Positions 1-8,976 are shown, counted from the first letter of the stretch. The stretch: DNA of 64,000 nucleotides from Rugosimonospora africana (GCF_016862975.1 NZ_BONZ01000031.1:57583-121582), one strand, 5' to 3'. Numbers and translations are program-made. The notes: generated by a model from the sequence alone, not told the origin.

Positions 1-429
1 TACCGGTTGACCGCAACGTTCCGCAGCGACCCGGCGTTCACCACCTCGACCGTGGTCGACGCGGCGTGGACCTTCACGTCCGGGCACGTGGGCGACGGCG
101 ACCTGGTGAAGCTGCCGATGACGGCGATCCGGTTCACCCCGGACCTCGACATCGACAACCGGGCGCCGGCCGACCGGCTGTTCGCCATCCCGGTCTCGCT
201 CGATCGTCAGGTCGGGGCGGCGAAGGCCCGGACCACGACCTTGACTGTCGAGGCATCGTTCGACGATGGCAAGACCTGGCAGAAGCTGACCGTGCTGCGC
301 TCCGGTGAGAAGGCGCTCGCCTGGGTACGCAACCCGGCCGGCACTGGCTTTGTCTCGTTGCGGGCCGCCGCGACGGACAGCAGCGGTAACACGGTCAACG
401 AGACCATCATCCGCGCCTACCGGTACTGA
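1..429 (+). CDS. C-terminal fragment of a secreted subtilase-like (S8) protein, 5' end outside window
   Basis: The reading frame is open from the first base and ends at a TGA, giving the last 142 residues of a longer protein. It contains a beta-sandwich-like tail with phrases such as TLTVEASFDDGKTWQ and VSLRAAATDSSGNTVNETI, which resemble the C-terminal jelly-roll/Ig-like extension of large actinobacterial secreted S8 serine proteases. The catalytic domain is not in the window, so the protease assignment rests on tail resemblance only; another extracellular multidomain enzyme is possible. The gene converges on the AfsR-like gene on the other strand, and the two stop regions overlap by 13 bp. 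Confidence 0.55.
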   Translation, partial: YRLTATFRSDPAFTTSTVVDAAWTFTSGHVGDGDLVKLPMTAIRFTPDLDIDNRAPADRLFAIPVSLDRQVGAAKARTTTLTVEASFDDGKTWQKLTVLRSGEKALAWVRNPAGTGFVSLRAAATDSSGNTVNETIIRAYRY

Positions 430-2459
430 GAGTGGGTCCCGGACGCGGCGCGCACCGGCGCCGCGTCCGGGTCACCGGCGCCGGTGCGGCCGCTGGCCCA
501 GCCGGCCCGCTCGATGGCGGCGCTCCGTTCGATGGCGGCCCGCCGCTCGGCCGCGTCGTCGTGCTCCTCTCCGAGTTCCGCGGCATAGGCGCGCAGCAGA
601 CAATGCATCCGCCACCGGCCGTCGCCCGGCTGGATCAGTTGCTGCGCCTCGAGTTCGGCGAGCAGGCCGTGGGCGCGGCGCGCGGACACCCCGCCGACCG
701 CGGCCGCCGACCGCCAGCTCAGCTCCCCGCTCGGATGCAGGGGCAGCAGCCGGAAGAGCCGGGCCGCCTCAGAGGTCAGGGCTCGGTAGGACCAGGAGAA
801 GACCGCCTCCAGATCAGCCCTGGCGTCCCCGAAACCGGCCAGCCGGCCGTCGGCCCCGGCCAGCTCACCGGCGACCGCGGACAGGCCCAGCCCGGGCCGG
901 CCGAGGCTGCGGGTGGCGACCAGCGCCAGGGCCAGCGGCAGCCGCTCGCACCGCGTGATGATCTCGTCGACGGCGTCCGGGTCGGCGACCGCCGCGTCGC
1001 CGAGCCACCGGATGAGCAGTTCGCGCGCCTCGGCGTCGGTCAGCGGGTCGAGGTGCAGCGAGTGAACGCCGACCAGCCCGGAGATCCGGCGGCGGCTGGT
1101 GGCGATGACCAGACTGCCGCCGGTGCCGGGCAGCAGGTGCCGGATCTGGTCGCGGTCGCGGCAGTTGTCGAGCAGGATCAGCATCCGGCGCTTCGCCAGG
1201 ATGCCGCGGAACAGGCCGGCCTGGGCGTGCAGGTCCGCCGGGATGGCGCCCGGCGCGACCCCGAGGGACCACAGGAAGCCGCGCAGCGCCTCCGCCGGTC
1301 CCATCACCGAGTCGCCCGGGCCGAAGCCGCGCAGATCCGCGTGCAACTGCCCATCGGGGTAGCGGCCGGCCAACCGGTGAGCCAGGTGCACCGCGAGGGT
1401 GGTCTTCCCTACGCCGGGCATCCCGTCGATGACCAGCGCGGAGGCCCGCCGGTCCGCGGGCAGCAGCTCCCGCGCGGCGGCCAGGATGCTGTGGCGGCCG
1501 GTGAAGTAGGGGTGGTCGGCCGGCAACTGCATCGGCGGCTCGGCCCCGGCCGACGGCTTCGGGCCGCGGCGCGGCGTCCGGCGCGTCGAGCTGAAGTCGT
1601 CGGAGTCGGCGTCGAGCAAGCTTTCGCGGGCGTCGACCAGGCTTTCGCGGGCGTCGACCAGGCTCTCCCGGGCGTCGAGCAGGCTTTCGCGGGCGTCGAG
1701 CAGGCTGTCGCGGGCGTCGAGCAGGCTGTCGCGGGCGGCGCGCAGGTCGTCGCCCGGCTGGATGCCCAGCTCGTCGGCGAGCCGGTGCTCGATCTCGGCA
1801 TAGGCCGCATGCGCCTCGGCCCGCCGGCCGTCCGCGGCCAGCGCCAGCAACAGTCGCGCCTGCAGCGCCTCGTCCAGCGGCTCGTAGTCCGCGGCCTGCC
1901 GGATCGCGGGCAGCACCGCGTGGACGCACCCGGCCCGCACGGCGGCGTCGGCCGCCGCCCGGACGGCCGCGGACCGCTCCCTGTCGACCGCGGCGAAGTC
2001 CGGATGCGCCCGGCCGCCGGCCCGCAGGCCGGCGGCACACCGGTCGCGCCACAGCGCCAGCGCCTGCCGGTAGAGCTCGACGGCCGGCTCGCCGGAGCTG
2101 TGGCCGGCCTCGGCGACCAGGTGGCGGAACCGCAGCAGATCCAGCGACTGCCCGTCGACGCACAGCTGGTACTGCGCGCCGTCGCGGATCAGCACCGAGC
2201 CGGATGCCCGCGTGGGCAGGCTCGGCTCGAAGAGCCGCCGCAGCATCCCGACGTGCCGGTGCACCACATTGACCGCGCTGGGCGGGGGATCGGACTCCCA
2301 GAGCAGGTCGACGAACTCGGTGATGCTGACCGCGCCGCCCGCTCGGGCCAGCAGCAACGCCAGGATCAGCCGCTGCTGCCGGGTACCCAGGTCGATCTCG
2401 GACTGGCCGCGCCAGGCCCGCACCGGGCCGAGGACGGCGAAAGACAGCGGGCCGGTCAT
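417..2459 (-). CDS. AfsR/SARP-family STAND regulator (winged helix-BTAD-NB-ARC), with heptad-repeat linker
   Basis: A 680-residue cytoplasmic transcription regulator. The order is an OmpR-like winged helix (about residues 5-95, with LGTRQQRLILALLLARAGG), a bacterial transcriptional activation domain (about 100-240), a 42-residue run of six near-identical heptads (241-282), then an NB-ARC ATPase with Walker A GMPGVGKTTL near residue 345 and Walker B LILLDNC near 428, and a winged-helix tail. It lacks the TPR sensor array of classical AfsR. The start chosen is the ATG at 2459 (MTGPLSFAVLGP), which aligns with the paralogue at 3246-6059; upstream codons are unlike the family. It probably activates an unlinked or neighbouring secondary-metabolite locus. 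The ECF sigma gene and the second AfsR paralogue lie upstream in the same direction. Confidence 0.85.
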   Translation of the reverse strand: MTGPLSFAVLGPVRAWRGQSEIDLGTRQQRLILALLLARAGGAVSITEFVDLLWESDPPPSAVNVVHRHVGMLRRLFEPSLPTRASGSVLIRDGAQYQLCVDGQSLDLLRFRHLVAEAGHSSGEPAVELYRQALALWRDRCAAGLRAGGRAHPDFAAVDRERSAAVRAAADAAVRAGCVHAVLPAIRQAADYEPLDEALQARLLLALAADGRRAEAHAAYAEIEHRLADELGIQPGDDLRAARDSLLDARDSLLDARESLLDARESLVDARESLVDARESLLDADSDDFSSTRRTPRRGPKPSAGAEPPMQLPADHPYFTGRHSILAAARELLPADRRASALVIDGMPGVGKTTLAVHLAHRLAGRYPDGQLHADLRGFGPGDSVMGPAEALRGFLWSLGVAPGAIPADLHAQAGLFRGILAKRRMLILLDNCRDRDQIRHLLPGTGGSLVIATSRRRISGLVGVHSLHLDPLTDAEARELLIRWLGDAAVADPDAVDEIITRCERLPLALALVATRSLGRPGLGLSAVAGELAGADGRLAGFGDARADLEAVFSWSYRALTSEAARLFRLLPLHPSGELSWRSAAAVGGVSARRAHGLLAELEAQQLIQPGDGRWRMHCLLRAYAAELGEEHDDAAERRAAIERSAAIERAGWASGRTGAGDPDAAPVRAASGTHSQYR
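1614..1739 (-). repeat. Six 21-bp tandem repeats encoding a heptad (coiled-coil) linker
   Basis: Six head-to-tail 21-bp units occupy this stretch inside the AfsR-like gene. Each encodes a seven-residue unit of the form DAR(E/D)SL(L/V), so the protein carries a regular amphipathic helix between its BTAD and NB-ARC domains. The units differ at only a few bases, suggesting recent expansion. The paralogue at 3246-6059 has no such array. Confidence 0.9.
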
Positions 2460-2608
2460 CCCTGATGCGATCCCTGTGCGTGTGCGGTGCTGGTTGCCTC
2501 GTCCGCCGAAGCATGGCAGGGCCCGCACCGGGAAACGGGCGCGCCGCCGCGGCAATGTGAGCTTCGACTCGGCGGCGCCGGATTGCCGGGCGGTGCCCTC
2601 GCGCCCGC

Positions 2609-3172
2609 TCAGGCCGCTTGCAGGCCGGTACGAAGGGCGCGCAGCGCATAGTGGGTCCGCGACTTCACCGTGCCGATCGGTACGCCCAACCGGCCCGCGA
2701 CCTCGGCCGGTGACCGCCCGACCAGGTAGACCTCGCAGAGCAGGCGGCGTTGCGCCGGACTCAGCCGGTCCAGCGCGTCCCGGATGGCGTAGGACGCCAG
2801 CGCCGCGCCGGTGGTGTCCTCACCCGCGGGAATCCAGGTCATGTCGACGAGCTGGACCTCGTCCGGGCGGCCCCGCTGCAGCCGGACGCGGTCGACGACC
2901 AGCCGCCGGGCGACGGTGAACAGCCACCGGCGGGCGGCATCGGGCTCGGCGGGCACCGCGTCGAGGTGCCGCCAGGCTCGCAGCATCGTCTCCTGGAGCA
3001 GATCCTCGGCGCTCTGCCGCTGGCCGCGGGTCAGGACGAGCAGCAGACGCAGCACGGCGCGGGCGTGGTCGGCATGCAGCGCGGTCATGCGCTCGGCCCG
3101 GCCGGCCGGTGATCTCTCGGGTTCCCGCGGCACGATGTCCCCCGTAACCAGTAGCAACGGTGAATGAGGCAT
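2609..3172 (-). CDS. ECF-subfamily RNA polymerase sigma factor
   Basis: A 187-residue sigma-70 family factor. Region 2 is visible around LLQETMLRAWRHLD and ARRWLFTVARRLVVDRVR, and region 4 as LSPAQRRLLCEVYLVGRSPAEVAGRLGVPIGTVKSRTHYALRALR. It directs RNA polymerase to a small set of promoters. The ATG at 3172 is the longest option; an ATG at 3088 (MTALHADHARA) would give a length closer to the core of the family and may be the true start. No zinc-finger anti-sigma gene is adjacent. Instead it is flanked on both sides by AfsR-like regulators in the same orientation, 73 bp after the stop of the larger one, so the three may form one regulatory transcription unit. Confidence 0.88.
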   Translation of the reverse strand: MPHSPLLLVTGDIVPREPERSPAGRAERMTALHADHARAVLRLLLVLTRGQRQSAEDLLQETMLRAWRHLDAVPAEPDAARRWLFTVARRLVVDRVRLQRGRPDEVQLVDMTWIPAGEDTTGAALASYAIRDALDRLSPAQRRLLCEVYLVGRSPAEVAGRLGVPIGTVKSRTHYALRALRTGLQAA

Positions 3173-3245
3173 GAGCCTAGGGACGATGCGGAGGGATGGA
3201 CTGACGCGTGAGTGCGAATCGAGTGCCGTCGCCGATCGCGATCGG

Positions 3246-6059
3246 TCAGGTACCCGACGTGACCGCGGCGAGCAGGCCGGCCAGCCGCTGGCTCACCCGG
3301 GTCTGCGCGGGCGGGATCAGGGCAAGCGCCTCCTGCCATGCCCGTACCGCGGCGTCCTGCTCGCCGGCGGCGGCCAGGGTGTCGCCGAGCAGCGTGAGCA
3401 CCTCCGCGGCCGGCGCCGGTGCCGAGGCGTCCTGGTAGACCAGCGCCGACTTGCGCCAGCAGTCGACCGCCTGGCCGAGTTCCTGCCGGCCCGAATGCGC
3501 CTGGCCGAAGACCTCCCACGCCTCGGCGATGCCCAGCTTGTAATCCGCCGCGCGAGAGAGCGTCATCGCCTGCTCGGCGCAGCGCACGGCCTCGTCCTGG
3601 CGGCCCAGTTCGGCGTAGCTCGCTCCCATGATGACCAGGACGTCCGCGCGCAGTTTGTCATGTCCGGCCGGCCACGGCTCAAGGGCCGCGGACAGCGCCC
3701 GGACGACCTCCTCGTGCCGCCCCAGGGCGCGCAGGATCATCGCCCGGTTGAACCCCGCCCGGGTCATCTCGCCGTGCAGGCCGAGCCGGGCCAGCAGTTC
3801 CACCGCCCGGTCCAGATGCCCGAGTGCGGTCTCGTGCTCGTGCTGGAAGTAAGCCGCGCCGGCCAGGCTGCGGTGCATCCGGGCCTGCCCGACCAAGTCG
3901 CCGCCGGTCCGGGCGGCATCGAGGGCCACCTCGCCGGTCGCCGTCCAGTCGGCCCACCGGCCGCTGCGTTCGAAGAAGTGCTGCATGCCCAGGGCCAGCT
4001 GCCAGGCGTCGGTGTGCCGGCCCTGCCGGGCGGCCCGGCCGACCAGCGCGATCAGGACCTGCCGCTCGGCGGTGAACCAGCGCATCGCCTCGCCGTGGTC
4101 GGCGAAGCGCAGCGGCGTCTGGCCCGGCCCGGGCTCGATCATCGGTTGGTACTCGGAGGTCAGCAGCCGCCGGTGCGCCTGGTAGCAGGTGGCCCGGTAG
4201 AACTGGAGGCAGCTGCGCTGCGCGGCGGCGCGCTCGGCCGGACTGTCGGTCTCCTCGCCGAGTTCCGTGGCGTAGGCCAGCAGCAGGTCGTGGGTGCGGA
4301 AGCGGCCCGGCGGGTCCTCGCTGATCAGGTGCGCGTGGCTCAGCTCGCCCAGCAGCGCCCGCGCGCCGCGCAGCGGGACGCCTGCCAGGCCCGCCGCCCC
4401 CGCGATCGAGATGTTCGGTCCGGGATGGATCGGCAGCAGCCGGAACAGCCGGGCGGCCGGGGCCGACAGCGCTCGGTAGGACCAGGAGAAGACGGCACGC
4501 AGGCCGGTCTGCGTGCCGTCGCCGTCGAAGCCGTCCAGACTCCCGGGCGCTCGGGCCAGCTCGGCGGCGATCTGCGCCGCCGGCGTGCGCGGCAGGCTCG
4601 CCGCGCGGGCGGCCACCACCGCCAGCGCGAGCGGCAGCCGACCGCAGCGGGCGATGATGGCGTCGATCGCGGCTGGGTCCGCTGCCACGCGGCGGGCGCC
4701 GAGCGGCCCCAGCAGCGCCGCGCGGGCCTCCTCGACGCTGGGCAGTCCGACCGGCAACGGGTGGGCGCCGGCCGTGGTCAGTAGCGTGCCGAGCCGACTG
4801 CGGCTGGTGACGATCACCAGGCAGCCGGGGCTGCCCGGCAGCAGGTGCCGGATCTGCTCGGCGTCCCGGCAGTTGTCCAGCACGATCAGCAGGCGCCGGC
4901 CGGCAAGGCGGCTGCGGTACATGCCCGCCTGGGCGTGCAGCTCGGCGGGGATGCCGTCCTGCGGCACTCCGAGCGAGCCGAGGAAGCCGCGCAGTGCCTC
5001 GGCCGGGCTCATCCTCGGCTCCCGCCCGTCGTAACCGCGCAGGTCGACGTACAGCTGCCCGTCCGGGTAGTCGGCGGCGAACTCGTGAGCGAGATGGACG
5101 GCCAGGGCGGTCTTGCCGACCCCGGGCATGCCGTCGATGGCGAGCACCGCCGGCCCGCCCGGACGCGTCAGCGCCACGCGGGCCTGCGCGATCAGGTCGT
5201 TCCGGCCGCTGAAGAAGGGCAGGTCCGGTGGCAGCTGCGCGGGCCGCGGCGGTGGCGGCTGCGACTGGGTACGCGCCGGCCGGATGCGCTGGTGCAGCAG
5301 CCGGTCGTAGGCCTCCCGCAGTTGCTGGCCCGGGTCGATGCCCAGGTCCTCGACGAGCCGGCGGCGCACCACCCGGTACACCTCGACGGCTTCGGCCTGC
5401 CGGCCGTCGGCGGCCAGTGCCAGCAGCAACCGGCTCTGCAGCGACTCGTCCAGCGGGTGCTGCTCGGCGGCGTGCCGTAACGGCGACAGCACCGCGCCCA
5501 GCCGGCCGCAGCGCTCGGCGGCGTCGGCGGCGTCCCGTACGGCCTGAGCGCGTTCGGCCTCCACGGCGAGGAACGCGGGATGCACGCGGGAGACCGGTTC
5601 CAGGCCGGCGGCGCACCGGCCCCGCCACAGGCGCAGACCGTCGAGGAAATGCCGCAGCGCCGTCTCCGCGTCGCCGTCGTGCAGGCTCCGGCCCGCGTGC
5701 CGGATCAGCGACCGGAATTTCAGCAGGTCAAGGGACTGTTCGTCGGCGGCAAGCCGGTAGCCCGACGGCTCCCGCAGGATGTAACGGCCCGCCGAACGGG
5801 TCGGCAGACCGGGCTCGATCAGCCGCCGGAGCACCCCGACGTGCCGGTGCACGACGTTCGCGGCGCTGGCCGGGGCCTCCTCGTCCCAGAGCAGGTCGAC
5901 GAGCTCGGCCAAGGGGACCGGTGAACCGGCCCGGACCAGCAGCAACGCGAGCACCAGGCGCTGCTGGCGGGCGCCCAGACGCAGCTCGGCGCCGGCGCGG
6001 ACCACCCTGATCGAGCCGAGCACCGAGAAACCGATCGTCTCGCCCGCCTCCGTCCGCAC
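3246..6059 (-). CDS. AfsR-like STAND regulator (winged helix-BTAD-NB-ARC-TPR)
   Basis: A 937-residue cytoplasmic regulator of the AfsR/DnrI/RedD class. It starts with an OmpR-type winged helix (LGARQQRLVLALLLVRAGS), followed by BTAD (about 100-245), an NB-ARC ATPase with Walker A GMPGVGKTAL near residue 310 and LLIVLDNCRD near 392, and a long TPR array from about 680 to the end (for example ALGHLDRAVELLARLG and ARMHRSLAGAAYFQHEHETA). This is the full AfsR architecture; in the family the TPRs sense or bind a partner and ATP binding controls activation of target promoters. It is a clear paralogue of the gene at 417-2459. The GTG at 6059 is the likely start; no strong ribosome binding site precedes it. 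A divergent or upstream signal was not recognised. Confidence 0.9.
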   Translation of the reverse strand: MRTEAGETIGFSVLGSIRVVRAGAELRLGARQQRLVLALLLVRAGSPVPLAELVDLLWDEEAPASAANVVHRHVGVLRRLIEPGLPTRSAGRYILREPSGYRLAADEQSLDLLKFRSLIRHAGRSLHDGDAETALRHFLDGLRLWRGRCAAGLEPVSRVHPAFLAVEAERAQAVRDAADAAERCGRLGAVLSPLRHAAEQHPLDESLQSRLLLALAADGRQAEAVEVYRVVRRRLVEDLGIDPGQQLREAYDRLLHQRIRPARTQSQPPPPRPAQLPPDLPFFSGRNDLIAQARVALTRPGGPAVLAIDGMPGVGKTALAVHLAHEFAADYPDGQLYVDLRGYDGREPRMSPAEALRGFLGSLGVPQDGIPAELHAQAGMYRSRLAGRRLLIVLDNCRDAEQIRHLLPGSPGCLVIVTSRSRLGTLLTTAGAHPLPVGLPSVEEARAALLGPLGARRVAADPAAIDAIIARCGRLPLALAVVAARAASLPRTPAAQIAAELARAPGSLDGFDGDGTQTGLRAVFSWSYRALSAPAARLFRLLPIHPGPNISIAGAAGLAGVPLRGARALLGELSHAHLISEDPPGRFRTHDLLLAYATELGEETDSPAERAAAQRSCLQFYRATCYQAHRRLLTSEYQPMIEPGPGQTPLRFADHGEAMRWFTAERQVLIALVGRAARQGRHTDAWQLALGMQHFFERSGRWADWTATGEVALDAARTGGDLVGQARMHRSLAGAAYFQHEHETALGHLDRAVELLARLGLHGEMTRAGFNRAMILRALGRHEEVVRALSAALEPWPAGHDKLRADVLVIMGASYAELGRQDEAVRCAEQAMTLSRAADYKLGIAEAWEVFGQAHSGRQELGQAVDCWRKSALVYQDASAPAPAAEVLTLLGDTLAAAGEQDAAVRAWQEALALIPPAQTRVSQRLAGLLAAVTSGT

Positions 6060-6109
6060 CCGGCAACGGTAACCGGCCGACAGGATCCCTTCGACAACCG
6101 ATCACCACG

Positions 6110-6556
6110 TCAGCCGGTACGTCGGGCCGGCGTGGCGGCCTTCTTCGTTCCGGTGCCCCGTTTTGCCACGGTAGCCGGGCGAGCCGGGGTCGCCTTTGTC
6201 GGCGCCTTGCGAGCGGCCGTCGTCTTGGCCGCCGTGGTCCTTTTGGCGGTCTTGGCAGCCGTCGTCCGCTTCGACGCGGCCTTCTTCGCGGGGATCGTCC
6301 TGGCCGCGGCGGTTTTCCGTGCCGGAGTGGCCTTCGTCGCCGGAGCGACACCGGCCGTCGCGGTGGACTTACCGGCGGCGGTCCGTTTCGCCGGTGCCGT
6401 CTTGGCGTTCGATGTCTTCTGGGCCTTCGATGCCGTCTTGGCGTTCGATGTCTTCGCGTCGGCTCGCTTGGCCCGGGCCGCATTGGTAGCGGAGGTCTTC
6501 TTCGCAGCCGCACGCGGGGCGGCTGGTTTCTTCGTAGCGTGCTTCGCAGCGGCCAT
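6110..6556 (-). CDS. Histone H1-like Lys/Ala/Thr-rich basic protein
   Basis: A 148-residue protein made almost wholly of alanine, lysine, threonine and arginine, with repeated blocks such as AAKTAKRTTAAKT, KTSNAKTASKAQ and PARKTAAARTIPAKKA. No globular domain is visible. The composition matches the disordered DNA-binding tail of eukaryotic histone H1 and the tail fused to HU in many actinobacteria (HupS-like), but here it stands alone. It most likely binds DNA and compacts the nucleoid. A ribosome binding site (AGGAG) lies about 9 bases upstream of the ATG. It is 50 bp upstream of the AfsR paralogue on the same strand and is divergent from the MFS gene. Repetitive proteins of this kind align poorly, so orthology is uncertain. 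Confidence 0.75.
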   Translation of the reverse strand: MAAAKHATKKPAAPRAAAKKTSATNAARAKRADAKTSNAKTASKAQKTSNAKTAPAKRTAAGKSTATAGVAPATKATPARKTAAARTIPAKKAASKRTTAAKTAKRTTAAKTTAARKAPTKATPARPATVAKRGTGTKKAATPARRTG

Positions 6557-6887
6557 GGTGTATGTCTCCTGACGGGAAGGGCCACGGCTTTTCGTCTGGC
6601 TAGCGGGCGTCGTCCTCCATATGCCACCCGCCCGTTCCGCTCGGTTACCTTCTCCAGGCTGGCGGAGCCTCGGCCTCGCTGCTCCTCATGACATCACGGT
6701 TGCACCGCAAGGTCCCACGCGTTGCCAATTCTCACAAGGGTTGTGTCCACACCGGAATCGCTGGTGGTCTCGCACGACCGGTCCTCTGGCAATGCCGCCC
6801 GGACGGGTCCTTCCGCAAGGTAGCTTGGGCGAGAGGGCGCCCTTCAGCACCGCAACGAGAACGAGATGGGCTGGAGGGGCCGCTGAA
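6557..6887. other. 331-bp divergent intergenic region
   Basis: This gap separates the histone-like gene (minus) from the MFS gene (plus) and must hold promoters for both. An open frame continues upstream of the MFS ATG but its encoded residues are Arg/Pro/Gly-rich and unlike any transporter, so it is treated as non-coding. No convincing -35/-10 pair or palindrome was recognised. Confidence 0.4.
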
Positions 6888-8384
6888 ATGAGAGAGCGGG
6901 GACCGCTGGCCGGCCGGTATCCGGCGGTGGCGACGATGGTTGCCCTGGCCCTGATCCCGTACCTCGTGCTGTCGGCGGCGCTGCAGCCGGTGATGCCGAT
7001 CATCAGCCAACAGCTCCACATGAGCACGGAGGAGATCAATCTGGCGGGGGGCCTGGCGAACGCCGGCTACGCGTTGGGCACCGTACTGTCGGTGCAACTC
7101 GCTCAGCACCTGCCACAGCGCCGGATGCTGATCGTCTACGCCACCATTCTCGTGATCGGCTCGGTGCTCGCGGCCGCGGCGAACGGGCCGGCCCTCTTCA
7201 TCACCGGACACGTCCTGCAGGGACTGTGCACCAGCCTCCTGCTGATCGCCGCCGTACCTCCGTTGGTCACCGGGTTCCCGCTGGCGAAGGTGCGCCCGAC
7301 AGCGGTGATCATGAACCTGTCGATCTTCGGAGGGGTCGCGCTCGGCCCGCTGATCGGTGGCATCCAGGCCGAGGCGAACGGTTGGCGGCCGCTGTTCTGG
7401 GTGATCGCGGGTATCGCCGCCGTAGCGTTGGTGCTGGTGGTGCTCACCTTCCAGGACGTACCGCCGGCGGCGCCTGACGCCACGCGCTCTCCCGTCGCCG
7501 TCGTACTGGCGGCATCCGGTTGCGTGGCAGCGTTCTTCGGCGCCACGCAACTGCTGACCCGCAAGTCTCTCGATGCCTCCACCCTGGCGCCGCTGACGGC
7601 GGGCGTCGCGCTCATCGGCATCCTGCTCGTTCAGCAGGATCGCGCCAAGCGCCCGCTGCTGACCGTGCGTCCCATGACGAGTACGCTGCCGGTGGCTGGG
7701 GTCCTGGCCGCGATGTCCGCGGCGGCTGCCTCCGTATCCGCGATCGCGTTGATCGGCGTTCTACTCCAGGATCGGTTCTCGCCCCTGCGGCTCGGATTGG
7801 TCTTCCTGCCCGAGTTCGCCGGAGCGGTGATCACCGCGCTCGTGTTCGGGGCCGTGTTCGCGACCCGAGGGCTGCACTATTTCGCGCTGACCGGGATGGC
7901 CTCCCTCAGCGCGGGAATCGCCCTCGTCGCCGCTTCCGTTCCGCCCAGCACCACTGTGGCCCTGATCGGAACGACACTGATCGGCATCGGTGTGGGCGCC
8001 TCGGTGACCCCGGCTCTGTTCATCGCCGGTTTCTCGCTGCGCAACATCGCCCTGCAGCGGGTGTTCGCGATCGTCGAGTTGCTGCGGGCGGTGTCCGCGT
8101 TCATGATCACGCCGATCCTGCTGTACATTGCCACGACCGTCGGGAGCAGACCGTCCGATGGCCTCCGAACCACCCTCTGGATCTGCCTCGGTATATCCGT
8201 CGGCGGTACGCTGCTCGCCATCGCGCTGTACGCACTCGGGGGAGTGCGCCCACCGGCCCCCGCCCTGCAGCGCTGGTTCGGCGGCGAACCAGCGTGGGAC
8301 TCTCCGCCCCTGCTCACCAAGGTCCGCCGCGGCGCCCACAGGCCGGAGCCACCGACCGAGACGAACGCGCCAACAGCCTTCTGA
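6888..8384 (+). CDS. Major facilitator superfamily transporter (DHA2-like drug exporter)
   Basis: A 498-residue integral membrane protein with about 14 hydrophobic segments, as in the DHA2 family of proton-driven exporters. The first helix is preceded by a short basic N terminus (MRERGPLAGRYPAVATMVAL), and the gene shows LANAGYALGTVLSVQLAQ and FGGVALGPLIGGIQAEANGWR, the typical motif region before the sixth helix. The ATG at 6888 is preferred because GGAGGGG lies about 10 bases upstream and a hydrophobic segment follows directly. The protein would export small hydrophobic compounds; the substrate cannot be told from the sequence. It converges with the DsbD-alpha-like lipoprotein gene. Confidence 0.85.
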   Translation: MRERGPLAGRYPAVATMVALALIPYLVLSAALQPVMPIISQQLHMSTEEINLAGGLANAGYALGTVLSVQLAQHLPQRRMLIVYATILVIGSVLAAAANGPALFITGHVLQGLCTSLLLIAAVPPLVTGFPLAKVRPTAVIMNLSIFGGVALGPLIGGIQAEANGWRPLFWVIAGIAAVALVLVVLTFQDVPPAAPDATRSPVAVVLAASGCVAAFFGATQLLTRKSLDASTLAPLTAGVALIGILLVQQDRAKRPLLTVRPMTSTLPVAGVLAAMSAAAASVSAIALIGVLLQDRFSPLRLGLVFLPEFAGAVITALVFGAVFATRGLHYFALTGMASLSAGIALVAASVPPSTTVALIGTTLIGIGVGASVTPALFIAGFSLRNIALQRVFAIVELLRAVSAFMITPILLYIATTVGSRPSDGLRTTLWICLGISVGGTLLAIALYALGGVRPPAPALQRWFGGEPAWDSPPLLTKVRRGAHRPEPPTETNAPTAF

Positions 8385-8418
8385 CACGGACACGGACACT
8401 GACACTGAGGCGGAGGCG
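8383..8418. repeat. Hexanucleotide repeat at the MFS stop codon
   Basis: Six consecutive 6-bp units (GACACG twice, GACACT twice, GAGGCG twice) begin at the last two bases of the MFS stop codon. They lie in the convergent gap and encode nothing obvious; slippage at such a tract could shift the end of the MFS gene. Confidence 0.7.
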
Positions 8419-8467
8419 GTGCTCGACCGTGCTCGCGAGCACTCGGTCATGCGCGACCGGGACGTGA

Positions 8468-8974
8468 TCAGCCGGAGCGGGCGAGGGCGATGACGCGGTC
8501 ACGTACCGGGGCCAGGCAGGTGGACGGGCTGCACGCCGCATAGCTGACGACCACCTCGGCCCGCCCCTTCCCGGTTCTGTTCACCGGCACCGTAATGGTT
8601 ACCGGGCCGTCGGGATAGACGGTCAGATCGACGTCCAGATCCTGGATCCGCAAGGTTTTCACCGGCGCGTCCGCGGACGGGCTGCCCGCCTCGCGCAGGG
8701 TGCCGCGCACGGTCACCGTGGTGGCCAGGCCGAGGCCGTCCACGCCTCCCGGTGGCAGATCCATGCTGTACAGGTGATAGCCGGTCTTCTGCGGAGTGAA
8801 CGTCGCTCGCACGTGCTGGGTTCCGTCCGGCCCGGCAGTCAGCGTTGCCACCACGGTGACGCCGCTGTCATCCAAACGACCGGACAGGTCGGCCGGTGGG
8901 TCGCCCGCGTCGGCTCCAGCGCATCCGCCCGCGAGAACCGCGACGGTCATCGCGGTCATCAATGCGCGGCGCAC
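8468..8974 (-). CDS. Lipoprotein resembling the N-terminal (alpha) domain of DsbD
   Basis: A 168-residue exported lipoprotein: the signal peptide ends in the lipobox LAGGC with the lipidated cysteine at residue 18. The rest is a beta-rich domain with GYHLYSMDLPPGGVDGL and a C-terminal cysteine pair in YAACSPSTC, the pattern of the DsbD-alpha immunoglobulin-like domain that passes electrons to periplasmic partners. The adjacent upstream gene, only 2 bp away in the same operon, encodes a thioredoxin-like lipoprotein. Together they resemble the two soluble domains of DsbD as separate membrane-anchored proteins. The membrane-embedded beta domain (CcdA-like) is not in the window. The start is a GTG. 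Confidence 0.7.
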   Translation of the reverse strand: MRRALMTAMTVAVLAGGCAGADAGDPPADLSGRLDDSGVTVVATLTAGPDGTQHVRATFTPQKTGYHLYSMDLPPGGVDGLGLATTVTVRGTLREAGSPSADAPVKTLRIQDLDVDLTVYPDGPVTITVPVNRTGKGRAEVVVSYAACSPSTCLAPVRDRVIALARSG

Positions 8975-8976
8975 GG

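Noticed and set aside
1614..1739. Possible CRISPR-like array
   Set aside because: The 21-bp units are contiguous, have no spacers and are in frame within a regulator gene.
6621..6887. N-terminal extension of the MFS protein
   Set aside because: The 89 extra codons encode no transporter-like sequence, and a good ribosome binding site precedes the ATG at 6888.
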